DNA of 32,209 nucleotides from Spirulina sp. SIO3F2 (lineage in GTDB: Bacteria; Cyanobacteriota; Cyanobacteriia; Cyanobacteriales; Spirulinaceae): assembly GCA_010672165.1 (NCBI GenBank), contig JAAHHN010000062.1:1-32209 (forward strand). Reading direction: 5' to 3'. Below, in pieces: positions 26,054-32,209 of this stretch (position 1 is its first letter; every line of letters begins with the position of its first letter). A program made the position numbers and the translations under genes. Below the pieces are notes generated by a model. That model was not told where the DNA came from. It searched no databases and saw nothing but the letters and a program-made list of their open reading frames with translations.

Positions 26054-26824
26054 ATGGCTATTTCCCTCGAAAAAATTGAACAAAAAGCCCCTAGCCTGAT
26101 CAACCTGGCGAAAACGGCAGACAAATCAATTAGCAAAGTCAATCTCACCAAGCACCGTGCTAAGGTGGCGCTCTGTTTGGATATTTCTGGCTCCATGTAT
26201 GACCTCTACGAGTCAGGCAAGATTCAGCAGTTTGCTGAACGGATTTTGGCGCTGGGCTGTCGGTTTGATGATGATGGTGCGATCGAGATTTTTCTATTTG
26301 GTCAGAAGGCACACCATGCAGGTGAAATGACCCTAGAGAATTTTGGCAACTGCATTGGGCAGCTCCGACAACGCTACCGTTTTGAGGGAGCAACGAATTA
26401 TGGTGAGGCGATCGCAGCGATCCAAAACTTCTATTTCCCCCGCCAACAAGTCCCTCAACCTGGATTCTGGCAACGCCTAGTGGGCGGACAGCCAAATGCC
26501 CCTGCCCCCGAGCCGATCGCAGGACAGGAACCCGTATATGTCATGTTTGTCACCGATGGCGCAGCAACCGATGCAGCCAAAGCCCAAACTGATTTAACCC
26601 TGGCATCTTATGCACCGATCTTTTGGCAGTTTATGGCGATTGGTATAGGAGAGTTCCCCTTTCTCCAACATTTGGACGATCTGGCAGGTCGCTTTATTGA
26701 TAATGCTGATTTCTTCTCGGTGGGCGATCCGTTAGAAACCCCCGATGATCAGCTCTACGATTTGTTGATGACAGAATATCCCGACTGGGTCAAGCAGGCT
26801 CAGGCTCAAGGTTTATTGGTTTAA
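26054..26824 (+). CDS. VWA-domain protein (TerY/TerF-like)
   Basis: The 256-aa cytoplasmic protein is a von Willebrand factor A domain with a complete-looking MIDAS metal site. DISGS is at 43-47, a Thr lies in FEGATNYGEAI, and an Asp in VMFVTDGAATD. Close relatives occur in tellurite-resistance-type and stress gene sets and in many cyanobacteria; the function is usually unknown and probably involves metal-dependent protein binding. I chose ATG 26054 (MAISLEKIEQKAPSLINLAK) over the earlier in-frame ATG at 26015. The earlier start would add residues unlike the family and run through the repeat flank. It stands alone, with no ter gene cluster around it. Confidence 0.85.
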   Translation: MAISLEKIEQKAPSLINLAKTADKSISKVNLTKHRAKVALCLDISGSMYDLYESGKIQQFAERILALGCRFDDDGAIEIFLFGQKAHHAGEMTLENFGNCIGQLRQRYRFEGATNYGEAIAAIQNFYFPRQQVPQPGFWQRLVGGQPNAPAPEPIAGQEPVYVMFVTDGAATDAAKAQTDLTLASYAPIFWQFMAIGIGEFPFLQHLDDLAGRFIDNADFFSVGDPLETPDDQLYDLLMTEYPDWVKQAQAQGLLV

Positions 26825-26825
26825 A

Positions 26826-26933
26826 TCACATCACCTCGTCCGGATCAATGCCTTGTTCTCGCAACAGGGCAGCCAACTTCTCTGCCCGTATCTTTGTAGC
26901 TGCTGCCCGCTCATCTCCTAATGTGGCTGATAT
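26826..26933 (-). pseudogene. C-terminal fragment of a Uma2-family endonuclease-like gene
   Basis: The minus strand encodes AAATKIRAEKLAALLREQGI then DPDEVM and a stop. This ending (AEKLAxxLRxxGIDPDEV) is typical of cyanobacterial Uma2/DUF820 PD-(D/E)XK proteins. Only about 35 codons remain; the frame is closed by TAG at 26934-26936 and no catalytic domain is found upstream. It converges directly on the VWA gene, two bases past its stop, so the VWA 3' end may mark an old rearrangement point. Confidence 0.6.
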
Positions 26934-27041
26934 CTAACTCAGAAGCGAGTGGATGGATGGTGATGGGATTGAGTTGGCCAACCATAGGGAAAGTTAGAAT
27001 ACTTGTACAACATTATAGCGATCGCCCCCTGTCAAAACCAT

Positions 27042-27962
27042 TTAAAACAGCAAATCTTCCTCAGCAAGGGGCTGGGTTTTGAGCTTAATGATCGTGCTGA
27101 CTTGCTCTTCGATAGGCAATTCTGTTGCCCCATTCCCCAGCTTCTTCATCGTATCTTTCGTGAGATTAACAGCAAAATTTAGGTCAAGATCTTGGGCTTG
27201 GGCATAGGCTGCAATCGCCCCAAAGTCAACTTTCCGAGTTGTGCGTTTTGAAGTCTGTATCGAAACGCCCTGTTGCTCCTGAATGCCTTGAGCCGGCATC
27301 GCTTTTTTAAGTCGTTCTTCAATATGTTTCACTTCAGCATTGAGGGTGTCCCACTTGGGTTTGAGCTGGTGGTAACGCAAGATCAGCGCTTCAATATCTT
27401 CGGTCGCTGGCTCAGGATGGCTACGTTGATAAAGGGGCCGAAGATGGTTATAAATTTGGGCTAAATAGATCACATCTAAGCTAGCGTAATGGCATTGAGA
27501 TGGAGTGAGTGGGCGCTGTCCCCAATCACTGCTCTGTTCAGCTTTATCTACCGCAGAAGCGATCGCAAAATATTCCGTCAGCGTTTTGAGTTGATGATTT
27601 TCAACCGGGAGCAAATGGTGAGGAATCGCCTTAGCCATCTCTAGGGTGCAAGTCAGATTTTGGACGCGATCTTTCCCCAAGAAACGGCGATCAAAGGCCG
27701 CATTATGACAAATTTTGGCGATCGCCCCATTCTCCATAATGATGTCAATAAACTGCTCAACACTTTTCGGCTGCTCTAACACATCCAAAACCCAAACTTG
27801 CTCAGGTGTGACTATTTCTCCCACGGCTAAAACCTGAATTAATGACAAGCGTGGCTTCTTAGTTTTATAGTCTGCTGTTTCAGTGTCGAGCCAGAGTTGA
27901 GGGGCTTGGCTTAATTGGGCGATCGCGGCGGCCAGCTCATCAGGGTCACGCAGATAGGGCAT
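27042..27962 (-). CDS. RNase D-family 3'-5' exonuclease
   Basis: The 306-aa protein has a DnaQ-like DEDDy exonuclease domain over residues 1-180. D26 and E28 (WLDTETA), D91 (HNAAFDRRFL) and Y159/D163 (HYASLDVIYL) are all in place. The last ~120 residues are helical and basic (KHIEERLKKAMPAQGIQEQQ) and do not clearly form the HRDC domains of E. coli RNase D. It is expected to trim RNA 3' ends in the cytoplasm, though a DNA substrate is possible. ATG 27962 gives MPYLRDPDELAAAIAQL. It is divergent from the DALR-like gene with under 40 bp between the starts, so the two share a promoter region. Confidence 0.88.
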   Translation of the reverse strand: MPYLRDPDELAAAIAQLSQAPQLWLDTETADYKTKKPRLSLIQVLAVGEIVTPEQVWVLDVLEQPKSVEQFIDIIMENGAIAKICHNAAFDRRFLGKDRVQNLTCTLEMAKAIPHHLLPVENHQLKTLTEYFAIASAVDKAEQSSDWGQRPLTPSQCHYASLDVIYLAQIYNHLRPLYQRSHPEPATEDIEALILRYHQLKPKWDTLNAEVKHIEERLKKAMPAQGIQEQQGVSIQTSKRTTRKVDFGAIAAYAQAQDLDLNFAVNLTKDTMKKLGNGATELPIEEQVSTIIKLKTQPLAEEDLLF

Positions 27963-28000
27963 ATTTAAGCACCAGATGCAGGAATTTAAGGTCTATTGTA

Positions 28001-28819
28001 TTGTTGATACTTCATATTGATGCAGTTGTACAAAATTTGATGCAATCTGATTCTTCTAGACGTTTGCTGGCGAAACTATCCCTCCAAACACAATTGCAAC
28101 AACTGTGTGCACCACTGAGTAAACAATTGCCTTGGTCAGCCGTGATTCGTCCCTCTACACCGCTGGTGCTCTATCGTGTCAAGCAAACCTATCCAATCGT
28201 CTACCGTTCGCCGTTACTCCAGCAACTCAGGGTGGATAATATAGTGACGTTTGCTGAACAGTTCTTAAACCAACTCCCCCCCCATCCCCATTGGCAGATT
28301 CAGCTCACCGCCCAAGGCCGTCTTGAATTTCAATGGCGTGAGGAGGCGATCGCCCCTTATCTACAAGCCCTACGCACGATCAACTGGAAGACAGACGCTG
28401 AACATCAGGCTTTACCTTTGTTACAGCTCACAACCGAGCAATTGCAATTGCAATATTGTCAGGGGCGTTGTTCCAGTCTGCTGAGATTGGCTCAACGGGA
28501 CGGTTGGACTGTTACTGAGCAGCCAGATTGGTTGAGTTTGGCTGCTGAGGGCGATCGCACTTTCTTCTCTGTTTGGCTTGATTGTGGCGATCGTTTGGCG
28601 ATGGCATCTCACCCTCTTCAATTACAGAACTTGAAACTGTTGTTATCGCTCGCCCAAGCTTGGCACATTTGGTATGCCCAAAGCCAGATTTGGGGTATTG
28701 CAAAAGAGCAACCCCCTCATCTTGCTCAAGCCAGGTTGGGTATTATTTATCTTACACAACAATTATTGAGTTGGTCTCTACAAGAAATGGGGGGAGTAAC
28801 TCCCTGGCGATCGGCGTAA
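28001..28819 (+). CDS. Cyanobacterial DALR anticodon-binding-domain-like protein
   Basis: The 272-aa reading frame begins with TTG 28001; ATG 28040 (MQSDSSRRLLAKL) is a possible shorter start. The C-terminal ~100 residues (LQNLKLLLSLAQAWHIWYAQ, then ARLGIIYLTQQLLSWSLQEM ending GGVTPWR) have the ARLGL...VLxxxLxxLG pattern of the DALR helical domain of arginyl-tRNA synthetase. No synthetase catalytic motifs are present. Stand-alone proteins of this kind are known in cyanobacteria, but their role is unclear; tRNA binding is inference. The N-terminal half (LPWSAVIRPSTPLVLYRVKQ) is not recognised. It is divergent from the RNase D-type gene. Confidence 0.72.
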   Translation: MLILHIDAVVQNLMQSDSSRRLLAKLSLQTQLQQLCAPLSKQLPWSAVIRPSTPLVLYRVKQTYPIVYRSPLLQQLRVDNIVTFAEQFLNQLPPHPHWQIQLTAQGRLEFQWREEAIAPYLQALRTINWKTDAEHQALPLLQLTTEQLQLQYCQGRCSSLLRLAQRDGWTVTEQPDWLSLAAEGDRTFFSVWLDCGDRLAMASHPLQLQNLKLLLSLAQAWHIWYAQSQIWGIAKEQPPHLAQARLGIIYLTQQLLSWSLQEMGGVTPWRSA

Positions 28820-28903
28820 AAGTACGCTAAGAAAAAATAATCTATTAAATATATTCATTGGTGTCAGGCAGATATCTACACTACGGATATCAAAATAGAA
28901 AAA

Positions 28904-28925
28904 CCGTAGCGCGGGCGTCTTACCC
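28904..28925. repeat. Decayed copy of the CCGTAGC-type GC-rich repeat
   Basis: CCGTAGCGCGGGCGTCTTAC resembles CCGTAGCACAGGCGTCCCGC at 25981-26000, but the right arm is lost. It lies just after the cyclase stop, in a 117-bp gap with no gene. Confidence 0.4.
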
Positions 28926-28936
28926 ATTTTTAAAAG

Positions 28937-30862
28937 TCATATTTTAGGAATATTCTGACTCTGTCTATCCTGTAACCAATACGTTATCATTTCTCCCCGC
29001 CCCTTAACAGCAATTATGCCCCGTTTTTCTAGCTCAAACTGCCCTTGCAAACAATGATAGGTTGCCTCCGTCACCTGAATTCGACTCGGCTCACTTTGGG
29101 ACTCCATCCGAGAGGCGATATTTACCGAATCCCCCCACAGGTCATAGCGAAAGCGCTTGAGACCAATCACACCGGCAATCACTGGCCCGGTATTAATCCC
29201 AATCCGAATCTGCAAAGGATTACCCAGATCATCAATTTGCTGAGCCATATGCTGTTGCATATCGAGGGCAAGGTGCGCGATCGCTAGGGCATGGTCAGAT
29301 CGCGGTAGCGGTAAGCCACCGACAACCATATAGGCATCACCGATCGTTTTAATTTTCTCTAAGCCATAGTCATCCACCATCTGGTCAAATGTTGAGAAAA
29401 TTCGATTGAGTTTGCTGATCAGCTCCAACGGTTCTACACGGGCAGCAAAGCTTGTAAACCCAACAATATCGGCAAAGAGAATCGTCACCGCCTCAAAATA
29501 TTCAGCCGGAGATTCCCCCGACTGCTTTAATTGTTCCGCGATCGAGATGGGTAAAATATTCCGTAATAATTGCTCAGAGCGGTCTTTTTCTCGCTGTAAC
29601 TCCGCTGTTCGTTGGGCGACCCGTTGCTCTAGTTCCTCATTCGCTTGCTGTAAGTTTTCCTCTGCTCTTTTGCGTGCAGTAACATCTCGAATAATGTTAA
29701 GTACCATATCTCCTTCTAAGGGAACAATCCGTACTTCTTCATCGTGATATTTATTTTGGATATTGAGCCTTTGCTCATAAACCTGAAGACGTCCAGACTC
29801 CAAAGCTTTACGGATATAGTAGAGGCGCTTGATTGCTTCCTTTTTCGGAAGAATTGCACGAATATTGACATTCTCTGCATAGCCTTGCGCCATTTTGGAT
29901 TGGCTGACATGCTCACCTGGAACCACACTCAAACAGGTGCCATCACTTTTCATACGGATAAGTAGATCAGGAATTGCTGAGATCAAAACCCGGTTATCTT
30001 TGACACTCCGTTGTAAGTTAGCCTCTGTTTGTTTACGTTGGGTGATATCCCGAATAACAAATAAGGCTGAACGCTCACTATAGGCCATCACATGTGATTC
30101 ATAGTGATAGGTGCTGCCGCTGCTTGCGATCGCATATTCTAATATTTGAGGTTTTTGTTGAGTCAGTACTTGATGAATCGCATTGAGATATTGAGTGGCA
30201 AGGTCAAGGGGCAAAAATGTGTAGATATTTCTGCCAATACTATCTTGGGGGTCGAGGTTTTGAATTGGACTAAACCCATCTGCTTCCACATAATCCAAAC
30301 AAATACCTTCTTGATCAACTTCTAGAATAAGGTCTGGAACAGCATTTAATAATGCATGGGTGCGGGCTTCGGCTTGACTCAAGGTTTTGGATGACTGTTG
30401 CAGTTGATTAGAGAACAGTCCAAAGGTTTTATTAAACGTTGCAGTTTTACTAACTCGCATTGATTGAATCGCAATTAATCCTTTGAAGGTTGCCAAACGT
30501 GCCGGACCAATAAATAGATATAGAGTTCGGGGTACACGCAGTAATACGGCATATTGGTGAGTCGGGAATAGCAGCAGTAGTAGTAATGAGCTAAAGGAAA
30601 AGAGATTACCAAAATCCAGAAAATACTGCCAAATCCGAGGAGAGTAGTCAAAAATACCAATGATATTTTCAAACAGCAATAAAAAAAGAATTAGCCATAG
30701 CAAATAATCCACAAAAGACTGATAGCTGCCTTGCCATTCTGTTACTGCTTGAATAATCAATAAAACGCCAGACAGAATCAGTATTGTCAAGAAAAAGGAT
30801 TGGAACCCTTGAGAATCGATGAATTTGCGGCAATTCACGATCGCTGTTTTGATTGTATTCAA
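28937..30862 (-). CDS. Adenylate cyclase with voltage-sensor-like membrane domain and two PAS domains
   Basis: The 641 aa run as follows. Residues 20-130 hold four membrane segments, residues 165-275 a PAS domain and 285-395 a second PAS domain (each ends RDITQRK or RDVTARK). Residues 398-432 are a coiled coil, and 445-630 a class III nucleotidyl cyclase. Metal ligands D465 and D509, adenine-selecting K505 and D574, and transition-state N581 and R585 are present, so cAMP is the likely product. The membrane part resembles a voltage-sensor domain: FE in helix 2, YFLDFGNLFSF where channels have WNxxDF, and R109/R112/R122 in the fourth helix. That part is inference; the charge ladder is sparse. 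It is transcribed alone. Confidence 0.92.
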   Translation of the reverse strand: MNTIKTAIVNCRKFIDSQGFQSFFLTILILSGVLLIIQAVTEWQGSYQSFVDYLLWLILFLLLFENIIGIFDYSPRIWQYFLDFGNLFSFSSLLLLLLFPTHQYAVLLRVPRTLYLFIGPARLATFKGLIAIQSMRVSKTATFNKTFGLFSNQLQQSSKTLSQAEARTHALLNAVPDLILEVDQEGICLDYVEADGFSPIQNLDPQDSIGRNIYTFLPLDLATQYLNAIHQVLTQQKPQILEYAIASSGSTYHYESHVMAYSERSALFVIRDITQRKQTEANLQRSVKDNRVLISAIPDLLIRMKSDGTCLSVVPGEHVSQSKMAQGYAENVNIRAILPKKEAIKRLYYIRKALESGRLQVYEQRLNIQNKYHDEEVRIVPLEGDMVLNIIRDVTARKRAEENLQQANEELEQRVAQRTAELQREKDRSEQLLRNILPISIAEQLKQSGESPAEYFEAVTILFADIVGFTSFAARVEPLELISKLNRIFSTFDQMVDDYGLEKIKTIGDAYMVVGGLPLPRSDHALAIAHLALDMQQHMAQQIDDLGNPLQIRIGINTGPVIAGVIGLKRFRYDLWGDSVNIASRMESQSEPSRIQVTEATYHCLQGQFELEKRGIIAVKGRGEMITYWLQDRQSQNIPKI

Positions 30863-31514
30863 GGCTCCCCGTGTTGAGATAGAGAAGATGAGTGCAGTAG
30901 AAACTGAACAGGTGAACTTGTAATACTGTTGACTTCACTATGTACATCTTTAGATTTTAATACGAGCGTTTTGTATCTGTACAGGATGAATTTTTTTGTG
31001 CTACTTATGTAACGTCACGACGTGGAGGATGAAGAGGAGTCCAATACCATATATTGAAAATACGGTCAACAAGAGAAAGATGAACTAGCAAAAAGCCCCC
31101 CTAAATGAAAGATGCTACCGCTAGTAGGAATACCCAGAACAATAGAGCAAGGATTCGAGGAATATAAAAATATTCAATGAGGAAAAGCGAGTATCAGCAT
31201 GTGCTGATTGACTAACCATTTGCATAGAGATGGTTATCGCCGTGATTCAAGGTGGGGAAGTAAAGCTCACCCAATGGCTAGTACCGCGAGGCGGAGTTCA
31301 GAGTGCTTGTATAACAGGCATTCTATGAGTTTTGAATAGCTGGCTTATTTCTGCCGTTCTGTACTAGCCTACCTACCCTGCCGAGGAAAATATGCCCAAA
31401 GCAAGCAGCGACGAGTCAGGCGCTGGCAACTCTCTATGTCTCTGCTCAAGGTAGCGATCGCGTCGCTACGTCAACCATATCCTTAAATTCGATAATTCCC
31501 CCTCAAAATTCAGG
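30863..31514. other. Long intergenic region between the cyclase and menD
   Basis: These 650 bp hold no convincing gene. Apart from MITE copy B they are AT-rich. A hydrophobic minus-strand stretch near 31090-31170 (IPRILALLFWVFLLAVASFI) ends in a stop but has no start codon. The MITE copy ends about 150 bp downstream of menD. Promoters for the cyclase gene should lie near 30863-30960. Confidence 0.5.
31278..31367. mobile_element. MITE-like element, copy B (90 bp)
   Basis: It begins CTAGTACCGCGAGGCGGAGT and ends TTCTGCCGTTCTGTACTAG, with inverted ends matching copy A at 17714-17825. The flanks (GG before, CC after the CTAG ends) show no long target duplication; CTAG itself may be the target. 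It is 22 bp shorter than copy A, mostly through absence of the TTCAAAG repeat. Confidence 0.8.
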
Positions 31515-32209
31515 CTAGCCCAGCAGGACTTGACGCTGCTGTTGATCAGCAAGGCGATCGCATTTTAGTTCTAGCAAGCGGACACCTTGCTGGGGGAGCG
31601 TGCTGATTAATGTACTGAATTGTTCCCAATTGGCGATCGCAATATATTCAACCCCATAAGCATTGCAGAGATGGTGTAGATCAACCTGCTGGGGTGTGGC
31701 AAAAAACTCTTCAAAGGGGGGCTCAAACTGAGCAATTGGCAGCATTTCAAAAATCCCCCCTCCCTTGTTGTTAATCACAATAATTGTTAAATGTCCTTGG
31801 AGTTTTGGGCAATTCAATAAGCCATTCGTATCATGGAGAAATGCCAGATCGCCTGTGAGTAGAACTGTGGGTTGATTGTGGTGAGCCAGGCCTAGAGCAG
31901 TTGACAATGTTCCATCAATCCCATTCGCGCCTCGATTGAAATAAGGCTGAATATGGCGATCGCCTGTTTGCCAAAAGTAAGCCACATCTCGCACAGGCAT
32001 ACTGTTCGCAATCATCAAAGGGGTTTGAGCTGGCAGATATTGGGAGAGTAGCCACGCTGCCTTGCCTTCAAAAAGCGAAGAGATGGGGGCGATCGTTGCA
32101 TTTAATGTTTGGCGACAAGTGTGTTCCAGGGTTTGCCATTGCTGCCAGTACTGCTCCTTGTCATCCCCCCTGCCCCCCTTAGTAAGGGGGGAAATTGCAG
32201 CAACTGGGT
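31515..32209 (-). CDS. menD: MenD, C-terminal part (runs off the window)
   Basis: The gene encodes 2-succinyl-5-enolpyruvyl-6-hydroxy-3-cyclohexene-1-carboxylate synthase, a thiamine-diphosphate enzyme of phylloquinone (photosystem I quinone) synthesis. The visible 231 residues include NSMPVRDVAYFW, FNRGANGIDGTLSTALGLA and the ThDP/Mg motif GDLAFLHDTNGLL with INNKGGGIFEMLP, all characteristic of MenD. The frame stays open from 31515 to the window edge at 32209, so the N-terminal part lies outside; the TTG at 32016-32018 is internal. Near the window end the frame reads through a G/C-rich palindromic repeat (SPLTKGGRGDD), which looks like an in-frame insertion into the linker before the ThDP domain. 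Confidence 0.95.
   Translation of the reverse strand, partial: PVAAISPLTKGGRGDDKEQYWQQWQTLEHTCRQTLNATIAPISSLFEGKAAWLLSQYLPAQTPLMIANSMPVRDVAYFWQTGDRHIQPYFNRGANGIDGTLSTALGLAHHNQPTVLLTGDLAFLHDTNGLLNCPKLQGHLTIIVINNKGGGIFEMLPIAQFEPPFEEFFATPQQVDLHHLCNAYGVEYIAIANWEQFSTLISTLPQQGVRLLELKCDRLADQQQRQVLLG
32165..32191. repeat. C-rich/G-rich palindromic repeat inside menD
   Basis: CCCCCCTT/AAGGGGGG (32173-32180 and 32184-32191) pair around AGT, preceded by another C6 run at 32165-32170. This is a widespread short repeat of filamentous cyanobacteria, usually between genes. Here it sits in the coding sequence and keeps the frame. Confidence 0.8.

Noticed and set aside
31090-31170. Hydrophobic minus-strand peptide resembling a small photosystem subunit
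   Set aside because: No start codon precedes it in frame, and it does not match the small Psb/Pet/Psa proteins I can recall.
1-32209. CRISPR arrays, tRNA and rRNA genes
   Set aside because: No evenly spaced direct repeats, no tRNA T-loop (GGTTCRANTCC) with a matching acceptor stem and no rRNA sequence were seen by eye. A covariance-model scan would settle it.

Overview
The window looks like part of a cyanobacterial chromosome, probably from a filamentous or Leptolyngbya-like lineage. The evidence is the many GCGATCGC (HIP1) palindromes, four SLH/OprB-type outer-membrane porins of the kind cyanobacteria carry, a Mo-nitrogenase C-terminal-domain protein, phylloquinone-pathway menD, a PAS/class III cyclase, and several short hairpin repeats typical of cyanobacterial genomes. 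The species cannot be fixed from the sequence alone. No tRNA, rRNA, CRISPR array or intact transposase gene was recognised.

Layout. 1-5.8 kb: a small conserved protein with its own terminator, then a minus-strand operon hisS > 958-aa low-complexity protein > sirB1-like gene. 5.9-11.6 kb: three tandem minus-strand SLH-porin paralogues, each followed by a hairpin terminator; the last two share near-identical 5' parts and related terminators. 11.8-14.4 kb: leuS. 14.5-17.0 kb is accessory and decaying: a HigB/Gp49-type toxin, a HigA-like antitoxin lacking its HTH domain, a HicB-like fragment, a MITE-like repeat, a prolyl-4-hydroxylase-like dioxygenase and an internally deleted trpB remnant. 17.0-20.8 kb: the Mo-nitrogenase C-terminal-domain protein, three different inverted-repeat structures, a WecG/TagA-type glycosyltransferase, an AI-2E-type permease and a 60-aa membrane protein.

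20.9-25.7 kb reads as a metal-handling locus on the minus strand: Tat-exported two-domain multicopper oxidase > His-rich acidic lipoprotein > PiuC-type dioxygenase > fourth SLH porin. An outer-membrane channel, a periplasmic metal-binding lipoprotein and a periplasmic oxidase together suggest Fe/Cu acquisition or detoxification, but no inner-membrane permease is present. 26.0-32.2 kb: a VWA protein, a fragment resembling a Uma2 C-terminus, an RNase D-type exonuclease, a DALR-domain-like protein, an adenylate cyclase whose N-terminus resembles a voltage-sensor domain, and the C-terminal part of menD running off the window end.

The strongest candidates for something under-described are the oxidase/His-rich lipoprotein/PiuC/porin locus, the voltage-sensor-like PAS-PAS-cyclase, the compact TA remnant operon, and a pair of related ~90-112 bp MITE copies 13.5 kb apart.
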